This document shows, one piece after another, positions 48,247 through 56,994 of a stretch of DNA of 64,000 nucleotides (position 1 is the first letter of the stretch; the number at the start of each line of letters is the position of its first letter). A model generated the notes under the pieces. That model was not told the origin of the DNA. It did not search any database and was given only the letters and a program-made list of their open reading frames with translations. This DNA comes from Pelagibacteraceae bacterium AG-349-L17 (GTDB taxonomy: Bacteria > Pseudomonadota > Alphaproteobacteria > Pelagibacterales > Pelagibacteraceae), in assembly GCA_003278805.1 (NCBI GenBank), contig QCDC01000007.1, positions 1 through 64,000 on the forward strand. The letters are read 5' to 3'. A program made the translations under genes and the position numbers.

Positions 48247-49295
48247 TGAATAGAAATATAATATTATACGCTGCAATTTTAATATTTGGATTGGCTGCTC
48301 CATTTATTTTCCCAGCATTTAAAGTTCAATTATCAATTCTTTGTATATTGATTGTACTTGCAATCACTTGGAATATTCAAGGTGGTGAAATGGGATATAA
48401 CACTTTTGGAAATATATTATTTTATGGACTAGGAATGTATTTATGTGCCTCGGTTCAAGTTGGAATGTTTTTCCCGTTAGCTGAATGGACTGAAAGTGGT
48501 GGTGAAAAAACATTTGTTCATACTCCTACACAATTTTTTCAAGGAATGGCAGTTGGACTAGTTGTAGCTGCTGTAGTTCCAACTATTGTAGCTGGTTTAA
48601 TAGGATATTCTATTCTTGGACTTAGAGGACATTATTTTGCAATTTGTACATTAGGTTTAGGTGTAGCTGCAGGTGAAATTTCTGGTGGAATAGAAATTAT
48701 TGGAGCAGGACAAGGGTTTACAACTCCTCCTTTTCCTAATGTAGGAAGTTTAGAGGCCAGAGGTGAATTTTTTTATTTTTTAAGTTTCTTAGTTTTGATT
48801 TTAACTTTTCTTGCTGTCAAAGCAATTTACTCTACAAGATTTAAATTAATTTTGAATGCTATTAGAGATAACGAAGATAAAGCAGAGGCGATGGGAATAG
48901 AGACCATGAAATATAAAATTATTGGTTGGATGATATCTGCTTTCTTCTGTGGTTTAGCGGGAGGTATTATGGGTGGTTTAGTTGGTTATATAGACTCAAC
49001 TGATGTTGCATTTGATGGAAGAGAAATGGGAGTATTCATGGTTCTAATGGCAATATTAGGCGGTAAAGGAACTTTATGGGGACCAGTTATTGGAGCAACT
49101 GTATTTCACATATTTAAAGAAGGTTTTTGGACATTCTTCTTAGGTTGGCAGTATGTAGCTTTAGGAGTTTTGATTGTTGTAATTGTAATTTATTTCCCAG
49201 AAGGAATTATGGGATGGTTAAGAGAAAAATATCCAGAACGATTTGGAGAAGTTGTTGATGAAGCAGACCGAAAGGCACAGGTAGAAATAAAATGA
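48246..49295 (+). CDS. Branched-chain-type ABC permease (LivM type)
   Basis: A 349-residue permease. AITWNIQGGEMGYNTFGNILFYGLGMYLCA and LRGHYFAICTLGLGVAAGEISGG are typical of LivM; the loop is LILNAIRDNEDKAEAMGIETMKYKIIGW. About ten helices. Overlaps the exported-protein gene by 1 base and the ATPase gene by 4 bases. Confidence 0.93.
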   Translation: MNRNIILYAAILIFGLAAPFIFPAFKVQLSILCILIVLAITWNIQGGEMGYNTFGNILFYGLGMYLCASVQVGMFFPLAEWTESGGEKTFVHTPTQFFQGMAVGLVVAAVVPTIVAGLIGYSILGLRGHYFAICTLGLGVAAGEISGGIEIIGAGQGFTTPPFPNVGSLEARGEFFYFLSFLVLILTFLAVKAIYSTRFKLILNAIRDNEDKAEAMGIETMKYKIIGWMISAFFCGLAGGIMGGLVGYIDSTDVAFDGREMGVFMVLMAILGGKGTLWGPVIGATVFHIFKEGFWTFFLGWQYVALGVLIVVIVIYFPEGIMGWLREKYPERFGEVVDEADRKAQVEIK

Positions 49296-50032
49296 GTATT
49301 CTTGAAGTAACTAACGTTAGTAAATCTTTTGGAGGAGTGAAAGCTAACGTTGATATTTCTATGTCGGTTGAAAAAGGAAAAATAGTGGGGTTAATCGGTC
49401 CGAATGGATCTGGAAAAACTACATTATTTAATTCTATTGTTGGAACGTATCCTATTGATCAAGGGTCAATTAAATTTAATGGTAAGGAAGTATCAGAGCT
49501 TCCAGTACCAGTTATAGCTAAACTTGGTTTATTAAGAACTTTTCAACAAACAAGAATTTATGGAAAATTAAATTGTATAGACAACATGCTTATCAGTCAC
49601 AAAGGTAGCGATGAAAGTATGTTAAAATTATTCTCAAAGATCCCACAGGAATTAACTGAAAAAGCAGAAAATTTATTGAATTTTGTTGGACTTTATCAAA
49701 AGAGAAAATTAAGAGCTGGAGACTTATCTTTTGGGCAACAAAAGCTTCTTGAGCTTGCTATGGCATTAATGAATGAGCCGGAGATGCTTTTGTTAGATGA
49801 GCCTACCGCAGGAATTAATCCTACTTTGATCAATGGAATTATAGATAGATTAATAAAAGTAAATCAAGACTTTGGAATTACTCTTTTAGTTATCGAGCAC
49901 AATATGAGAGTAATTATGCAATTAGCAGAGAATATTTTTTGTTTAGCTCACGGTAAAATGTTAGCTAATGGTTCGCCAGATGAAATTAAAAATGATAAGC
50001 GTGTTATCGATGCTTATTTAGGAGCTCAATAA
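49292..50032 (+). CDS. Branched-chain-type ABC ATPase (LivG type)
   Basis: A 246-residue ATPase: Walker A GPNGSGKTTLFNS, signature LSFGQQKLLELAMAL, Walker B EMLLLDEPTAGINP, switch His in VIEHNM. The FRTFQ-like LLRTFQQTRIYGKL segment marks the LivG family. Energises the LivHM pair; overlaps its partner ATPase by 1 base. Confidence 0.93.
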   Translation: MSILEVTNVSKSFGGVKANVDISMSVEKGKIVGLIGPNGSGKTTLFNSIVGTYPIDQGSIKFNGKEVSELPVPVIAKLGLLRTFQQTRIYGKLNCIDNMLISHKGSDESMLKLFSKIPQELTEKAENLLNFVGLYQKRKLRAGDLSFGQQKLLELAMALMNEPEMLLLDEPTAGINPTLINGIIDRLIKVNQDFGITLLVIEHNMRVIMQLAENIFCLAHGKMLANGSPDEIKNDKRVIDAYLGAQ

Positions 50033-50817
50033 TGTCAAATCAATATGAAGTTTTAGGTAAAGCTCCAACACCAGAAGATTTAAAAATACTCTCTCCTAAT
50101 GAAATTCATTTAACAATTAAAAATTTAAGTGCTGGTTATGGAAAAATGGAAATTTTGCATAACTTTGATTTATTTGTAAATAAAGCACAATCATTATGTT
50201 TAATTGGCCCAAATGGAGCAGGTAAATCTACAATACTTCATTCAATATATGGTTTTACAAATATTTTTTCTGGTCAAATAGAAATAGATGGAAAAGAAAT
50301 TACCAACTTAACACCAGCTGAAAAACTAAAGTCAGTTGGTATAGCATATATTTTACAAGATAATTCAGTTTTTCCGGACATGACGGTCGAAGAAAACTTA
50401 TTAATGGGTGGATATATTAAAGATAAAACAGAAGAATCATTTCAAGAAGCAGAAAGAATTTTAGAAAAATATGAAAGATTAAGAAATAGAAGAAACCAGC
50501 CTGCAAAAGTGCTGTCTGGCGGTGAAAGAAGATTATTAGAAATATCTAGAGCTTTAGTTATGAAACCATCAGTATTATTGGTAGATGAACCATCAATTGG
50601 GTTAGAACCAAGATACATTGATATGGTGTTTGAAATTTTAAGAGATCTTCAACAGAATGAAAAGAAAACTATAATTCTAGTTGAGCAAAATGCCAAAAAA
50701 GGTTTAGAGTTTGCAGACATAGGATACGTTTTGGTATCAGGTCAAACTGCAATCGCCGGCAAAGGAGATGAGTTATTACAAAATCCAGATGTCGGTAGAC
50801 TATTCCTTGGTGGTTAA
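50032..50817 (+). CDS. Branched-chain-type ABC ATPase (LivF type)
   Basis: A 261-residue partner ATPase: Walker A GPNGAGKSTILHS, signature LSGGERRLLEISRAL, Walker B VLLVDEPSIGLEP and IILVEQNAKKGLEFADIGYVL. It has about 27 extra N-terminal residues (SNQYEVLGKAPTPEDLK...) ahead of the usual LivF start, seen less often. Overlaps azlC by 1 base. Confidence 0.93.
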   Translation: MSNQYEVLGKAPTPEDLKILSPNEIHLTIKNLSAGYGKMEILHNFDLFVNKAQSLCLIGPNGAGKSTILHSIYGFTNIFSGQIEIDGKEITNLTPAEKLKSVGIAYILQDNSVFPDMTVEENLLMGGYIKDKTEESFQEAERILEKYERLRNRRNQPAKVLSGGERRLLEISRALVMKPSVLLVDEPSIGLEPRYIDMVFEILRDLQQNEKKTIILVEQNAKKGLEFADIGYVLVSGQTAIAGKGDELLQNPDVGRLFLGG

Positions 50818-51521
50818 TGATTAATAAAAAAATTTTCTTTAAGGGATATAAATCAATTTTAGCACATGACAGTCCTGCAATTGCTTTAGGTTTTTGTTTT
50901 GTTGCTATTGGTGCACTTCTTAAAAATTTAGGATTTAATATTCAGGAAAGTATTTTTTCAACAATGTTGACTTATGCCTTGCCAGGATCTTTAGTAATGG
51001 CAGAGTCTTTATTAGTTGGAGCATCATTGTTAAATATTTTTTTAGCAGTTTGGTTTGTAAATGCTCGTCTATATCCAATGGCTGTCTCTCTATTTCCATT
51101 AATGATGCATAAAAACCAACCAAAATGGAAATATTACTTCTCATGTCATTTTATAGCTGTCTCTGCTTGGTTGATTATGAAAAGTAATTACAAATCAATC
51201 CCTAAAGAACAAAGAATTGATTATTGGATAGGAATAGGAAGCGCCACTTGGAGTGTTGCTGTCTTAGGTACTTTTCTCGGTTTTTATTTTTCAGAATTTC
51301 TCAATAAAGAAATAATGATGGGTTTAGCAATTTTAAATCCTATTTATTTTTTATGCATGATGGTTGGAGCGTCTAAAACAATTCAAATTACACTTTCAGT
51401 TTTGTTAGGGGCTATATTAGGACCAATTTTTTATTTTTTTTCACCAGAGTGGTCAATTTTATTAGGTGGTGTAGTAGGTGGAACAGTAGCTTATTTAATT
51501 GGAGAAACAAATGTCAGTTAG
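50817..51521 (+). CDS. azlC: AzlC-family branched-chain amino acid exporter subunit
   Basis: A 234-residue membrane protein with about seven helices: SPAIALGFCFVAIGALLKNLG near the start and SLLVGASLLNIFLAVWFVNARLYPMAVSLFPLM, a characteristic AzlC block. AzlCD export branched-chain amino acids or analogues. Encoded directly behind an importer of the same ligand class, it would provide relief from over-accumulation. GGAG before azlD lies in its 3' end. Confidence 0.88.
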   Translation: MINKKIFFKGYKSILAHDSPAIALGFCFVAIGALLKNLGFNIQESIFSTMLTYALPGSLVMAESLLVGASLLNIFLAVWFVNARLYPMAVSLFPLMMHKNQPKWKYYFSCHFIAVSAWLIMKSNYKSIPKEQRIDYWIGIGSATWSVAVLGTFLGFYFSEFLNKEIMMGLAILNPIYFLCMMVGASKTIQITLSVLLGAILGPIFYFFSPEWSILLGGVVGGTVAYLIGETNVS

Positions 51522-51837
51522 TGTAGTTTATGCAATTTTAGTTACTTCACTTGCAACTTTTTTATCAAGATTTCTTGGCGCCATAAGTTCTCAAGGAATA
51601 AAAGAAACTTCAAAAATATTTAAGTGGTTTAATTGCCTAGCCTATGCAACTTTAGCTGCTTTGATAGCAAGAACAATTATTTTTCCAGTAGGAGTTTTAA
51701 ACGAAGCAGGGCATTCATTAAGATTTGTAGTTGTTATATTATCTCTAGCTGTTTTTTTTCTTTCAAAAAGAAACTATGTATATCCAACAATTTTTTCTGC
51801 AGTCTGTATGGCTGTATTAGTAAGTTTTTTTAAATAA
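51511..51837 (+). CDS. azlD: AzlD-family exporter subunit
   Basis: A 108-residue, four-helix partner of AzlC. YAILVTSLATFLSRFLGAISSQGIKETSKIFKWFNCLAYATLAALIAR is typical. I start at ATG 51511, six bases after GGAG, instead of the track's TTG 51499; it overlaps azlC by 11 bases. Last gene of the first liv operon. Confidence 0.86.
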   Translation: MSVSVVYAILVTSLATFLSRFLGAISSQGIKETSKIFKWFNCLAYATLAALIARTIIFPVGVLNEAGHSLRFVVVILSLAVFFLSKRNYVYPTIFSAVCMAVLVSFFK

Positions 51838-51872
51838 AATTGATTAATTAACTAATTTAGTTATTATTTATT

Positions 51873-52784
51873 ATGGAAAAAATATCTGGCATAGATGTGC
51901 AAGAGCACGAAAAATCAAAAAGAATTTTAAATATTAGATTAAATGATAAAATAATCGAAAAACTAATTTCCCCTTTTAATAAATTTGATTTAACTGCATT
52001 AGAATTAAAACCATTTACAAGATTTACTATTGCTAAGAACTTAGATGATTTAACAGAAAATAAACTTAGTAAATTAATGAATACTATAATTAGAGATAGA
52101 TCTACTGGTTGCTTTATAATTGGTCCAAGTAATATTTCCTCAAAAATAAACGATAAATTTTTAGTTAAATTATCTACAGCTGTTGCTTATTTGATTGGTA
52201 TTCCAAATTATGACTCTATGACAGGCAAATATTATGCAAGATTTTATGTAAAACATGAGGATAATAGCGACTCATATTTAAGAAAAGCTTATAGAAATAT
52301 GGATCTTCATACTGATGGCACCTTTGTTAAAGAGGTAACTGATTGGTTGGTTATGACTAAATTAGAGGAGAAAAATGTTGAAGGTGGAGAAACAGCCATG
52401 CTTCATTTAGATGATTGGGAACATTGTGAAGATTTATCGAATGATCCTGTTGGTAAACAAGATTTTATTTGGGGATCCCCAAAAAGCAAGAATGTAGACT
52501 ACAAAGTTGAACATTCAGTATTTTCATCAGATGAAAAAGGTAGACCACAAATTTCATATATCGATCAATTTCCAGAACCAAAAAATATGGAACAAGGTAA
52601 TTTCTTACAAAGGTTATCGGATGCTTTAGAGGAAAGTAAAAATAAAGTAATAATAAAACTACCAGTAGGTTGTTCTATAATTGCAAACAACTATTTTTGG
52701 CTTCATGGGAGAAAACCATTTAAAGAGAATAAAGACCTAAGTAGAGAACTCTTAAGAATCAGGGGTAAATTTTTTCAAACATAA
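51873..52784 (+). CDS. glaH: CsiD/GlaH-family glutarate 2-hydroxylase
   Basis: A 303-residue Fe(II)/2-oxoglutarate oxygenase. The iron triad is His-x-Asp in NMDLHTDGTF and His in NYFWLHGRKPF, with the 2OG-binding Arg in SRELLRIRG; SMTGKYYARFYVKHED and LEEKNVEGGETAMLHLDDWE are CsiD-specific blocks. GlaH turns glutarate into L-2-hydroxyglutarate in lysine catabolism. The usual partner genes lhgO, gabD and gabT are not next to it, so it acts as a single gene here or the partners are elsewhere. Confidence 0.85.
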   Translation: MEKISGIDVQEHEKSKRILNIRLNDKIIEKLISPFNKFDLTALELKPFTRFTIAKNLDDLTENKLSKLMNTIIRDRSTGCFIIGPSNISSKINDKFLVKLSTAVAYLIGIPNYDSMTGKYYARFYVKHEDNSDSYLRKAYRNMDLHTDGTFVKEVTDWLVMTKLEEKNVEGGETAMLHLDDWEHCEDLSNDPVGKQDFIWGSPKSKNVDYKVEHSVFSSDEKGRPQISYIDQFPEPKNMEQGNFLQRLSDALEESKNKVIIKLPVGCSIIANNYFWLHGRKPFKENKDLSRELLRIRGKFFQT

Positions 52785-52912
52785 ATAAAGCAATATATGA
52801 GAGTTATTTGATACAATTTAAGAGGGAAGATAAAAAAAGTAGCGTAAAATATGATTTTTTTTGTGATAATTATGCAACATTAATATTTTTATTATTAAAT
52901 AACTTTTTTTAT

Positions 52913-52942
52913 TTTACAATTTTTACAGTATTCAGATATATA
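52913..52942 (+). promoter_or_regulatory. Sigma-70-like promoter of the outer-membrane protein gene
   Basis: TTTACA (52913-52918) and TATATA (52937-52942) with an 18-base spacer, about 43 bases before the ATG. It lies in the 200-base gap behind glaH, the rest of which is A/T-rich with no ORF or hairpin that I can support. Pattern match only. Confidence 0.4.
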
Positions 52943-52984
52943 TAGCTCTAAGTTAACTTAAATAATTAAGATAAGGTATTAAAA

Positions 52985-53638
52985 ATGAAGAAAATAATTA
53001 TTGCAATAAGCTCAGCTATGCTTCTGGCAACAAGTGCTTATAGTATGGATATAAGACCATCTATAGGTATTTCTGGAAATCTAGCGGGATATGCTGCGAC
53101 CGGTACAGAGGAAAACTTTAATGAAGCTGGTACCGCAGTAGATACTACTACTGACGAACATGGTGCGTTTGCTACTGAATATGGATCAATCTTTTTGGAA
53201 GCTTCTATAAATGATGTGATTTCTATTGGTTTAGATTATGTACCGCAGGACTTCGAGACACCACAAAACGTTTCACAGGAAAACGAATCAAACGAAAAGA
53301 AGGTTTCAGCTCGTTTTGATGATTTAACAACATTGTATGCAAAACTTAATGTTCCATTAGGTGGCACATACTTGAAAGTTGGATATTCTGAGGTTGATAT
53401 TACTCCAAGAACAAATGGTGGATCAGGTAATACTTATGGAAGTGCTTCTACTAACGGTTTCACTGTTGGTTTAGGTTACAATCATGAAGTTTCCAATGGT
53501 GTATCTGTAAGATTAGAAGTTTCTGCATCAGAATTTGATGATGTTAAAGTTAATAACGGACAAACAAATAAAACTCAAATTACGGTGAAAGATATTATAG
53601 GTGCAAGAGGCACTCTATCAATTGTTAAGTCATTTTAA
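52985..53638 (+). CDS. Outer-membrane beta-barrel-like protein
   Basis: A 217-residue exported protein with a signal peptide (to about SAYS, residue 20). The mature part alternates polar and hydrophobic residues in strands (GSIFLEASINDVISIGLDYVP, TYLKVGYSEVDITP, GFTVGLGYNHEVSNGVSVRLEVSASEF) and ends in Phe (LSIVKSF), the usual C-terminal signal for BAM-mediated insertion. An eight-strand barrel of the OmpA/OmpW size class is likely, function unknown. It has its own promoter and terminator, and its G+C looks higher than the surrounding genes, consistent with high expression or different ancestry. Confidence 0.75.
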   Translation: MKKIIIAISSAMLLATSAYSMDIRPSIGISGNLAGYAATGTEENFNEAGTAVDTTTDEHGAFATEYGSIFLEASINDVISIGLDYVPQDFETPQNVSQENESNEKKVSARFDDLTTLYAKLNVPLGGTYLKVGYSEVDITPRTNGGSGNTYGSASTNGFTVGLGYNHEVSNGVSVRLEVSASEFDDVKVNNGQTNKTQITVKDIIGARGTLSIVKSF

Positions 53639-53661
53639 TTAAGTTTTAATAAAAAATTTTG

Positions 53662-53690
53662 AAGCCCCCATTAATGTGGGGGCTTTTTTT
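53662..53690 (+). terminator. Rho-independent terminator after the outer-membrane protein gene
   Basis: AAGCCCCCA and TGGGGGCTT form a 9-bp stem with a six-base loop (TTAATG) followed by nine T residues in total. It is 23 bases after the stop codon. Confidence 0.93.
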
Positions 53691-53713
53691 TTACACACTG
53701 TTATAATATCAAT

Positions 53714-54481
53714 ATGAATTTAGGTTTTATTGGTACAGGAAAAATTGCATCTTCAGTAATTATAGGAATATGTAAATCAAAAATTTCTTTTAAAAAAATA
53801 GTTATCTCTTCAAGAAACAAAAAAATAGCACAAAGTTTAAAAAGAAAGTTTAAAAAAGTTGAAATAGCTAAAAACAATCAGCAAATTGTAGATAAATGTA
53901 ATTGGGTATTTTTATCAGTTACTCCTAGTGTAGGAGAAAAGATAATCAAAGATTTAAAATTTAAATCAAAACAAACTATTATTAGTTTTATTTCTACAAT
54001 AACTCTATCTCAATTAAAGAAAGCAATTAAAGTAAAAGCAAAAATTGTACGAGCAATACCTTTGCCTCCGATTTCATTAAAAAAAGGTCCTGTACCTATT
54101 TGTCCTCCCAATCCAAAAGTAAAAAAATTTTTTAATAATCTAGGAACAACTGTAGAAATAAAAAATGAAAAATCTTCAATAAATTTTTGGTCAACATCTG
54201 GAATGATGGCACCATTTTACGAGGTGTTGAGGGTTATGACTGATTGGTTGGTCAAAAGAGGAGTAAAAAGAAATAATGCTCAAAAATATATAACATCTTT
54301 ATTTTTAGCTTTATCTGAAGACGCAGTTATAAATTCAAAAGAAAATTTAAAAAATTTAGTCAAGGAATCTCAAACACCTAAAGGATTAAATGAACAGGGT
54401 GTTAAAGAATTAACTAAAGCTGGATTTTATAAATCTCTAGAAAAAACTTTAAATAGTATTCACAAAAGACTAAACAAATAA
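53714..54481 (+). CDS. Pyrroline-5-carboxylate-reductase-like NADP enzyme (divergent)
   Basis: A 255-residue protein with the ProC domain order: Rossmann start LGFIGTGKIASSVIIGICKS, a KIVRAIPLPPISLKKGPVPI segment where ProC has RAMPNTPA, and a helical dimer domain. The reductase's GGTT-containing TPGGTT motif is replaced by TPKGLNEQGVKEL. It may reduce another cyclic imine or have changed specificity; canonical proline synthesis is not assured. It is five bases before the second transporter operon, which suggests the imported compound is its substrate or precursor. Confidence 0.75.
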   Translation: MNLGFIGTGKIASSVIIGICKSKISFKKIVISSRNKKIAQSLKRKFKKVEIAKNNQQIVDKCNWVFLSVTPSVGEKIIKDLKFKSKQTIISFISTITLSQLKKAIKVKAKIVRAIPLPPISLKKGPVPICPPNPKVKKFFNNLGTTVEIKNEKSSINFWSTSGMMAPFYEVLRVMTDWLVKRGVKRNNAQKYITSLFLALSEDAVINSKENLKNLVKESQTPKGLNEQGVKELTKAGFYKSLEKTLNSIHKRLNK

Positions 54482-54486
54482 TTCAA

Positions 54487-55275
54487 ATGTCTGAAAATAT
54501 TTTAGAGATTAATAATTTAAGTAAATATTTTGGTGGATTAGCTGCTGTTTCAGATTGTTCAATTAAAGTTAAAAGAGGAACAATCACTGGTATAATCGGA
54601 CCTAATGGATCTGGCAAAACAACTTTATTTAATTTAATTGCTGGAAACCTAAAATCTTCAGGAGGAAGCGTAACTTTTGATGATGAAAATATTACCGATG
54701 TTCCTTCCTATGAATTATTTTCTAAAGGGTTGTTAAGAACTTTTCAAATTGCCCATGAGTTTTCAAATTTATCTGTTCTAGAAAACTTAATGATGGTTCC
54801 AGGAAATCAATCAGGTGAAAAGCTAATGACAGCATTATTTAAACCAGGTTTAGTTGCAGAGGAAGAAGCCGTAGTTAAAGAAAAAGCAAAAGAAGTCGTT
54901 AAATTTTTAAATCTCGCACATCTTTCTAATGAACTCGCAGGAAATCTTTCAGGGGGACAAAAGAAATTATTAGAACTTGGAAGAACAATGATGGTGGATG
55001 CTAAATTAGTATTATTAGATGAGGTTGGGGCTGGCGTTAATAGAACTTTACTTAAAGATCTTGGAACCGCAATAGAAAAACTTAATAAAGAAAAAGGTTA
55101 TACTTTTTGTATGATCGAACATGATATGGATTTTATTGGAAGATTATGTGACCCAGTGATTGTAATGGCTGAAGGTTCGGTTTTGTTTGAAGGAACAGTT
55201 GAAGAAGCAAAAAAAGATGAAAAAGTAATAGAAAGTTATCTTGGAAGAGGATCAAAATTAAAGGATAAAAACTAA
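54487..55275 (+). CDS. Second branched-chain-type ABC ATPase (LivG type)
   Basis: A 262-residue ATPase: Walker A GPNGSGKTTLFNL, LLRTFQIAHEFSNL (family-specific), signature LSGGQKKLLELGRTM, Walker B LVLLDEVGAGVN, and a Gly/Val where DEPTAG is usual (DEVGAG). The following His (IEHDM) is kept. Overlaps LivF by 1 base. Belongs to the second complete transporter of this family in the window. Confidence 0.92.
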   Translation: MSENILEINNLSKYFGGLAAVSDCSIKVKRGTITGIIGPNGSGKTTLFNLIAGNLKSSGGSVTFDDENITDVPSYELFSKGLLRTFQIAHEFSNLSVLENLMMVPGNQSGEKLMTALFKPGLVAEEEAVVKEKAKEVVKFLNLAHLSNELAGNLSGGQKKLLELGRTMMVDAKLVLLDEVGAGVNRTLLKDLGTAIEKLNKEKGYTFCMIEHDMDFIGRLCDPVIVMAEGSVLFEGTVEEAKKDEKVIESYLGRGSKLKDKN

Positions 55276-55982
55276 TGGCTTACTTTGAAGGAATAGAAAT
55301 GACAGGTGGTTATGGAAATGGTCCAGACATTATTATTTCTTGTTCTGTAAATGTTAATAAAGGAGAAATAGTTTCTATTCTAGGACCCAATGGTGCCGGT
55401 AAATCAACTGCTATGAAAGCAATGCTGGGTTTATTAAATTTAAAATCTGGATCAGTTATGATTGATGGTAAAGATATTTCAAAATTATCACCACAAGACA
55501 GAGTTAAAGAGGGTATTTCTTTCGTGCCTCAAACAAAAAATGTTTTTGCAGGTATGACTGTTGAGGAGAATTTAGAAATGGGTGCATTTCTCATTAAGGA
55601 TGAAATTCAGAACATTATTGAAGAAATCTATGAATTGTTTCCAATTTTAAGAGAGAAAAGAAATCAAATGGTTGGAGAACTTTCAGGAGGACAAAGACAA
55701 CAAGTTGCTCTTGGTCGAGCGTTAATGATTAAGCCGAGTGTTTTAATGTTAGATGAACCAACTGCTGGTGTATCACCAATTGTAATGGATGAATTATTTG
55801 ATCATATTGTAAAAGTTAAAAGAACGAACGTTGCTATTTTAATGGTAGAGCAAAATGCAAAACAAGCCTTAAGCATATCTGATAGAGGATATGTATTAGT
55901 TACTGGGGAAAATCGTTATTCAGGAACTGGAAAAGAATTATTAGACGATCCAAGAGTAAGAAGCTCTTTCTTAGGAGGATAA
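55275..55982 (+). CDS. Second branched-chain-type ABC ATPase (LivF type)
   Basis: A 235-residue ATPase of normal LivF length: Walker A GPNGAGKSTAMKA, signature LSGGQRQQVALGRAL, Walker B VLMLDEPTAGVSP and ILMVEQNAKQALSISDRGYVL. It starts ATG 55275 and ends 1 base before the permease gene. Confidence 0.92.
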   Translation: MAYFEGIEMTGGYGNGPDIIISCSVNVNKGEIVSILGPNGAGKSTAMKAMLGLLNLKSGSVMIDGKDISKLSPQDRVKEGISFVPQTKNVFAGMTVEENLEMGAFLIKDEIQNIIEEIYELFPILREKRNQMVGELSGGQRQQVALGRALMIKPSVLMLDEPTAGVSPIVMDELFDHIVKVKRTNVAILMVEQNAKQALSISDRGYVLVTGENRYSGTGKELLDDPRVRSSFLGG

Positions 55983-55983
55983 T

Positions 55984-56994
55984 ATGGATTTTTTAAATGC
56001 CATAATTCTTTTATTAAATTATATTTTTATCCCCGCATTAACATACGGCTCTCAGTTAGCACTGGGTGCAATCTTCGTTACTCTTATTTATGGAATTTTA
56101 AGATTTGCGAATTTTGCAACTGGAGACATGATGTCTTTTGGAACCATGGCTACAATTTTATTTACATGGTACTTTCAATCTTTAGGTGTTTCATTAGGTG
56201 TGTTGCCCTCTGCTTTGATTGCTATTCCATTCGGAATTATTTTGATGATTCTATATATGCTTTTAATAGATAAATTTGTCTTCAAATACTATAGAAATCA
56301 AAAAAGCCCTCCAGTTCAATTCGCAATGGTAAGTATTGGTGTCATGTTTGTAACACAAGCTGTTGTAAGAATAATAATTGGACCCGGAGATAGAAGATTT
56401 TTTGATGGAGAAAAATTTATTATTAAAGCTCGTGAATTTAAAGATATGACAGGTTTAAATGAAGGTCTTGCATTAAAATCAACTCAAGTAATAACTATTT
56501 TTGTAACAATAGTTTTAGTTTCTTTATTGTTTTGGTTTTTAAATAGAACAAAAACCGGAAAGAGTATGAAAGCCTATTCGGATAATGAGGATCTTGCATT
56601 ACTTTCAGGTATTGATCCAAAAAAAATAGTTTTAGTGACTTGGGTAATTGCAGGAATTTTAGCTACTATAGGTGGTGTTTTGTATGGTTTAGACAAAAGT
56701 TTCAAACCATTTACTTATTTTAACAATATGCTTCCTATCTTTGCTGCTGCAATAGTAGGTGGAATTGGAAATCCTTTTGGAGCTTTTTTAGGAGGATACG
56801 TTATAGCTTTTTCTGAAATTTTATTAACTTATGCTTATAAAAAATTCTTTATGTATATTTTACCAGAAAACATGGAACCAAATAGTTTAGTTCAACTGCT
56901 GTCTACAGATTACAAGTTTGCAGTCTCGTTCTCAATCCTGGTAATGGTTTTAATTTACAGGCCTTCAGGAATATTTAAAGGGAAAGTTTTGTGA
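55984..56994 (+). CDS. Second branched-chain-type ABC permease (LivH type)
   Basis: A 336-residue permease. IFVTLIYGILRFANFATGDMMSFGTMATILF is the LivH start block and KSMKAYSDNEDLALLSGIDPKKIVLVTWVIAGILATIGGVLYG the coupling loop. It has an insertion of about 40 residues (REFKDMTGLNEGLALKSTQ) between helices compared with the first-operon LivH. Overlaps the LivM-type gene by 4 bases. Confidence 0.92.
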   Translation: MDFLNAIILLLNYIFIPALTYGSQLALGAIFVTLIYGILRFANFATGDMMSFGTMATILFTWYFQSLGVSLGVLPSALIAIPFGIILMILYMLLIDKFVFKYYRNQKSPPVQFAMVSIGVMFVTQAVVRIIIGPGDRRFFDGEKFIIKAREFKDMTGLNEGLALKSTQVITIFVTIVLVSLLFWFLNRTKTGKSMKAYSDNEDLALLSGIDPKKIVLVTWVIAGILATIGGVLYGLDKSFKPFTYFNNMLPIFAAAIVGGIGNPFGAFLGGYVIAFSEILLTYAYKKFFMYILPENMEPNSLVQLLSTDYKFAVSFSILVMVLIYRPSGIFKGKVL

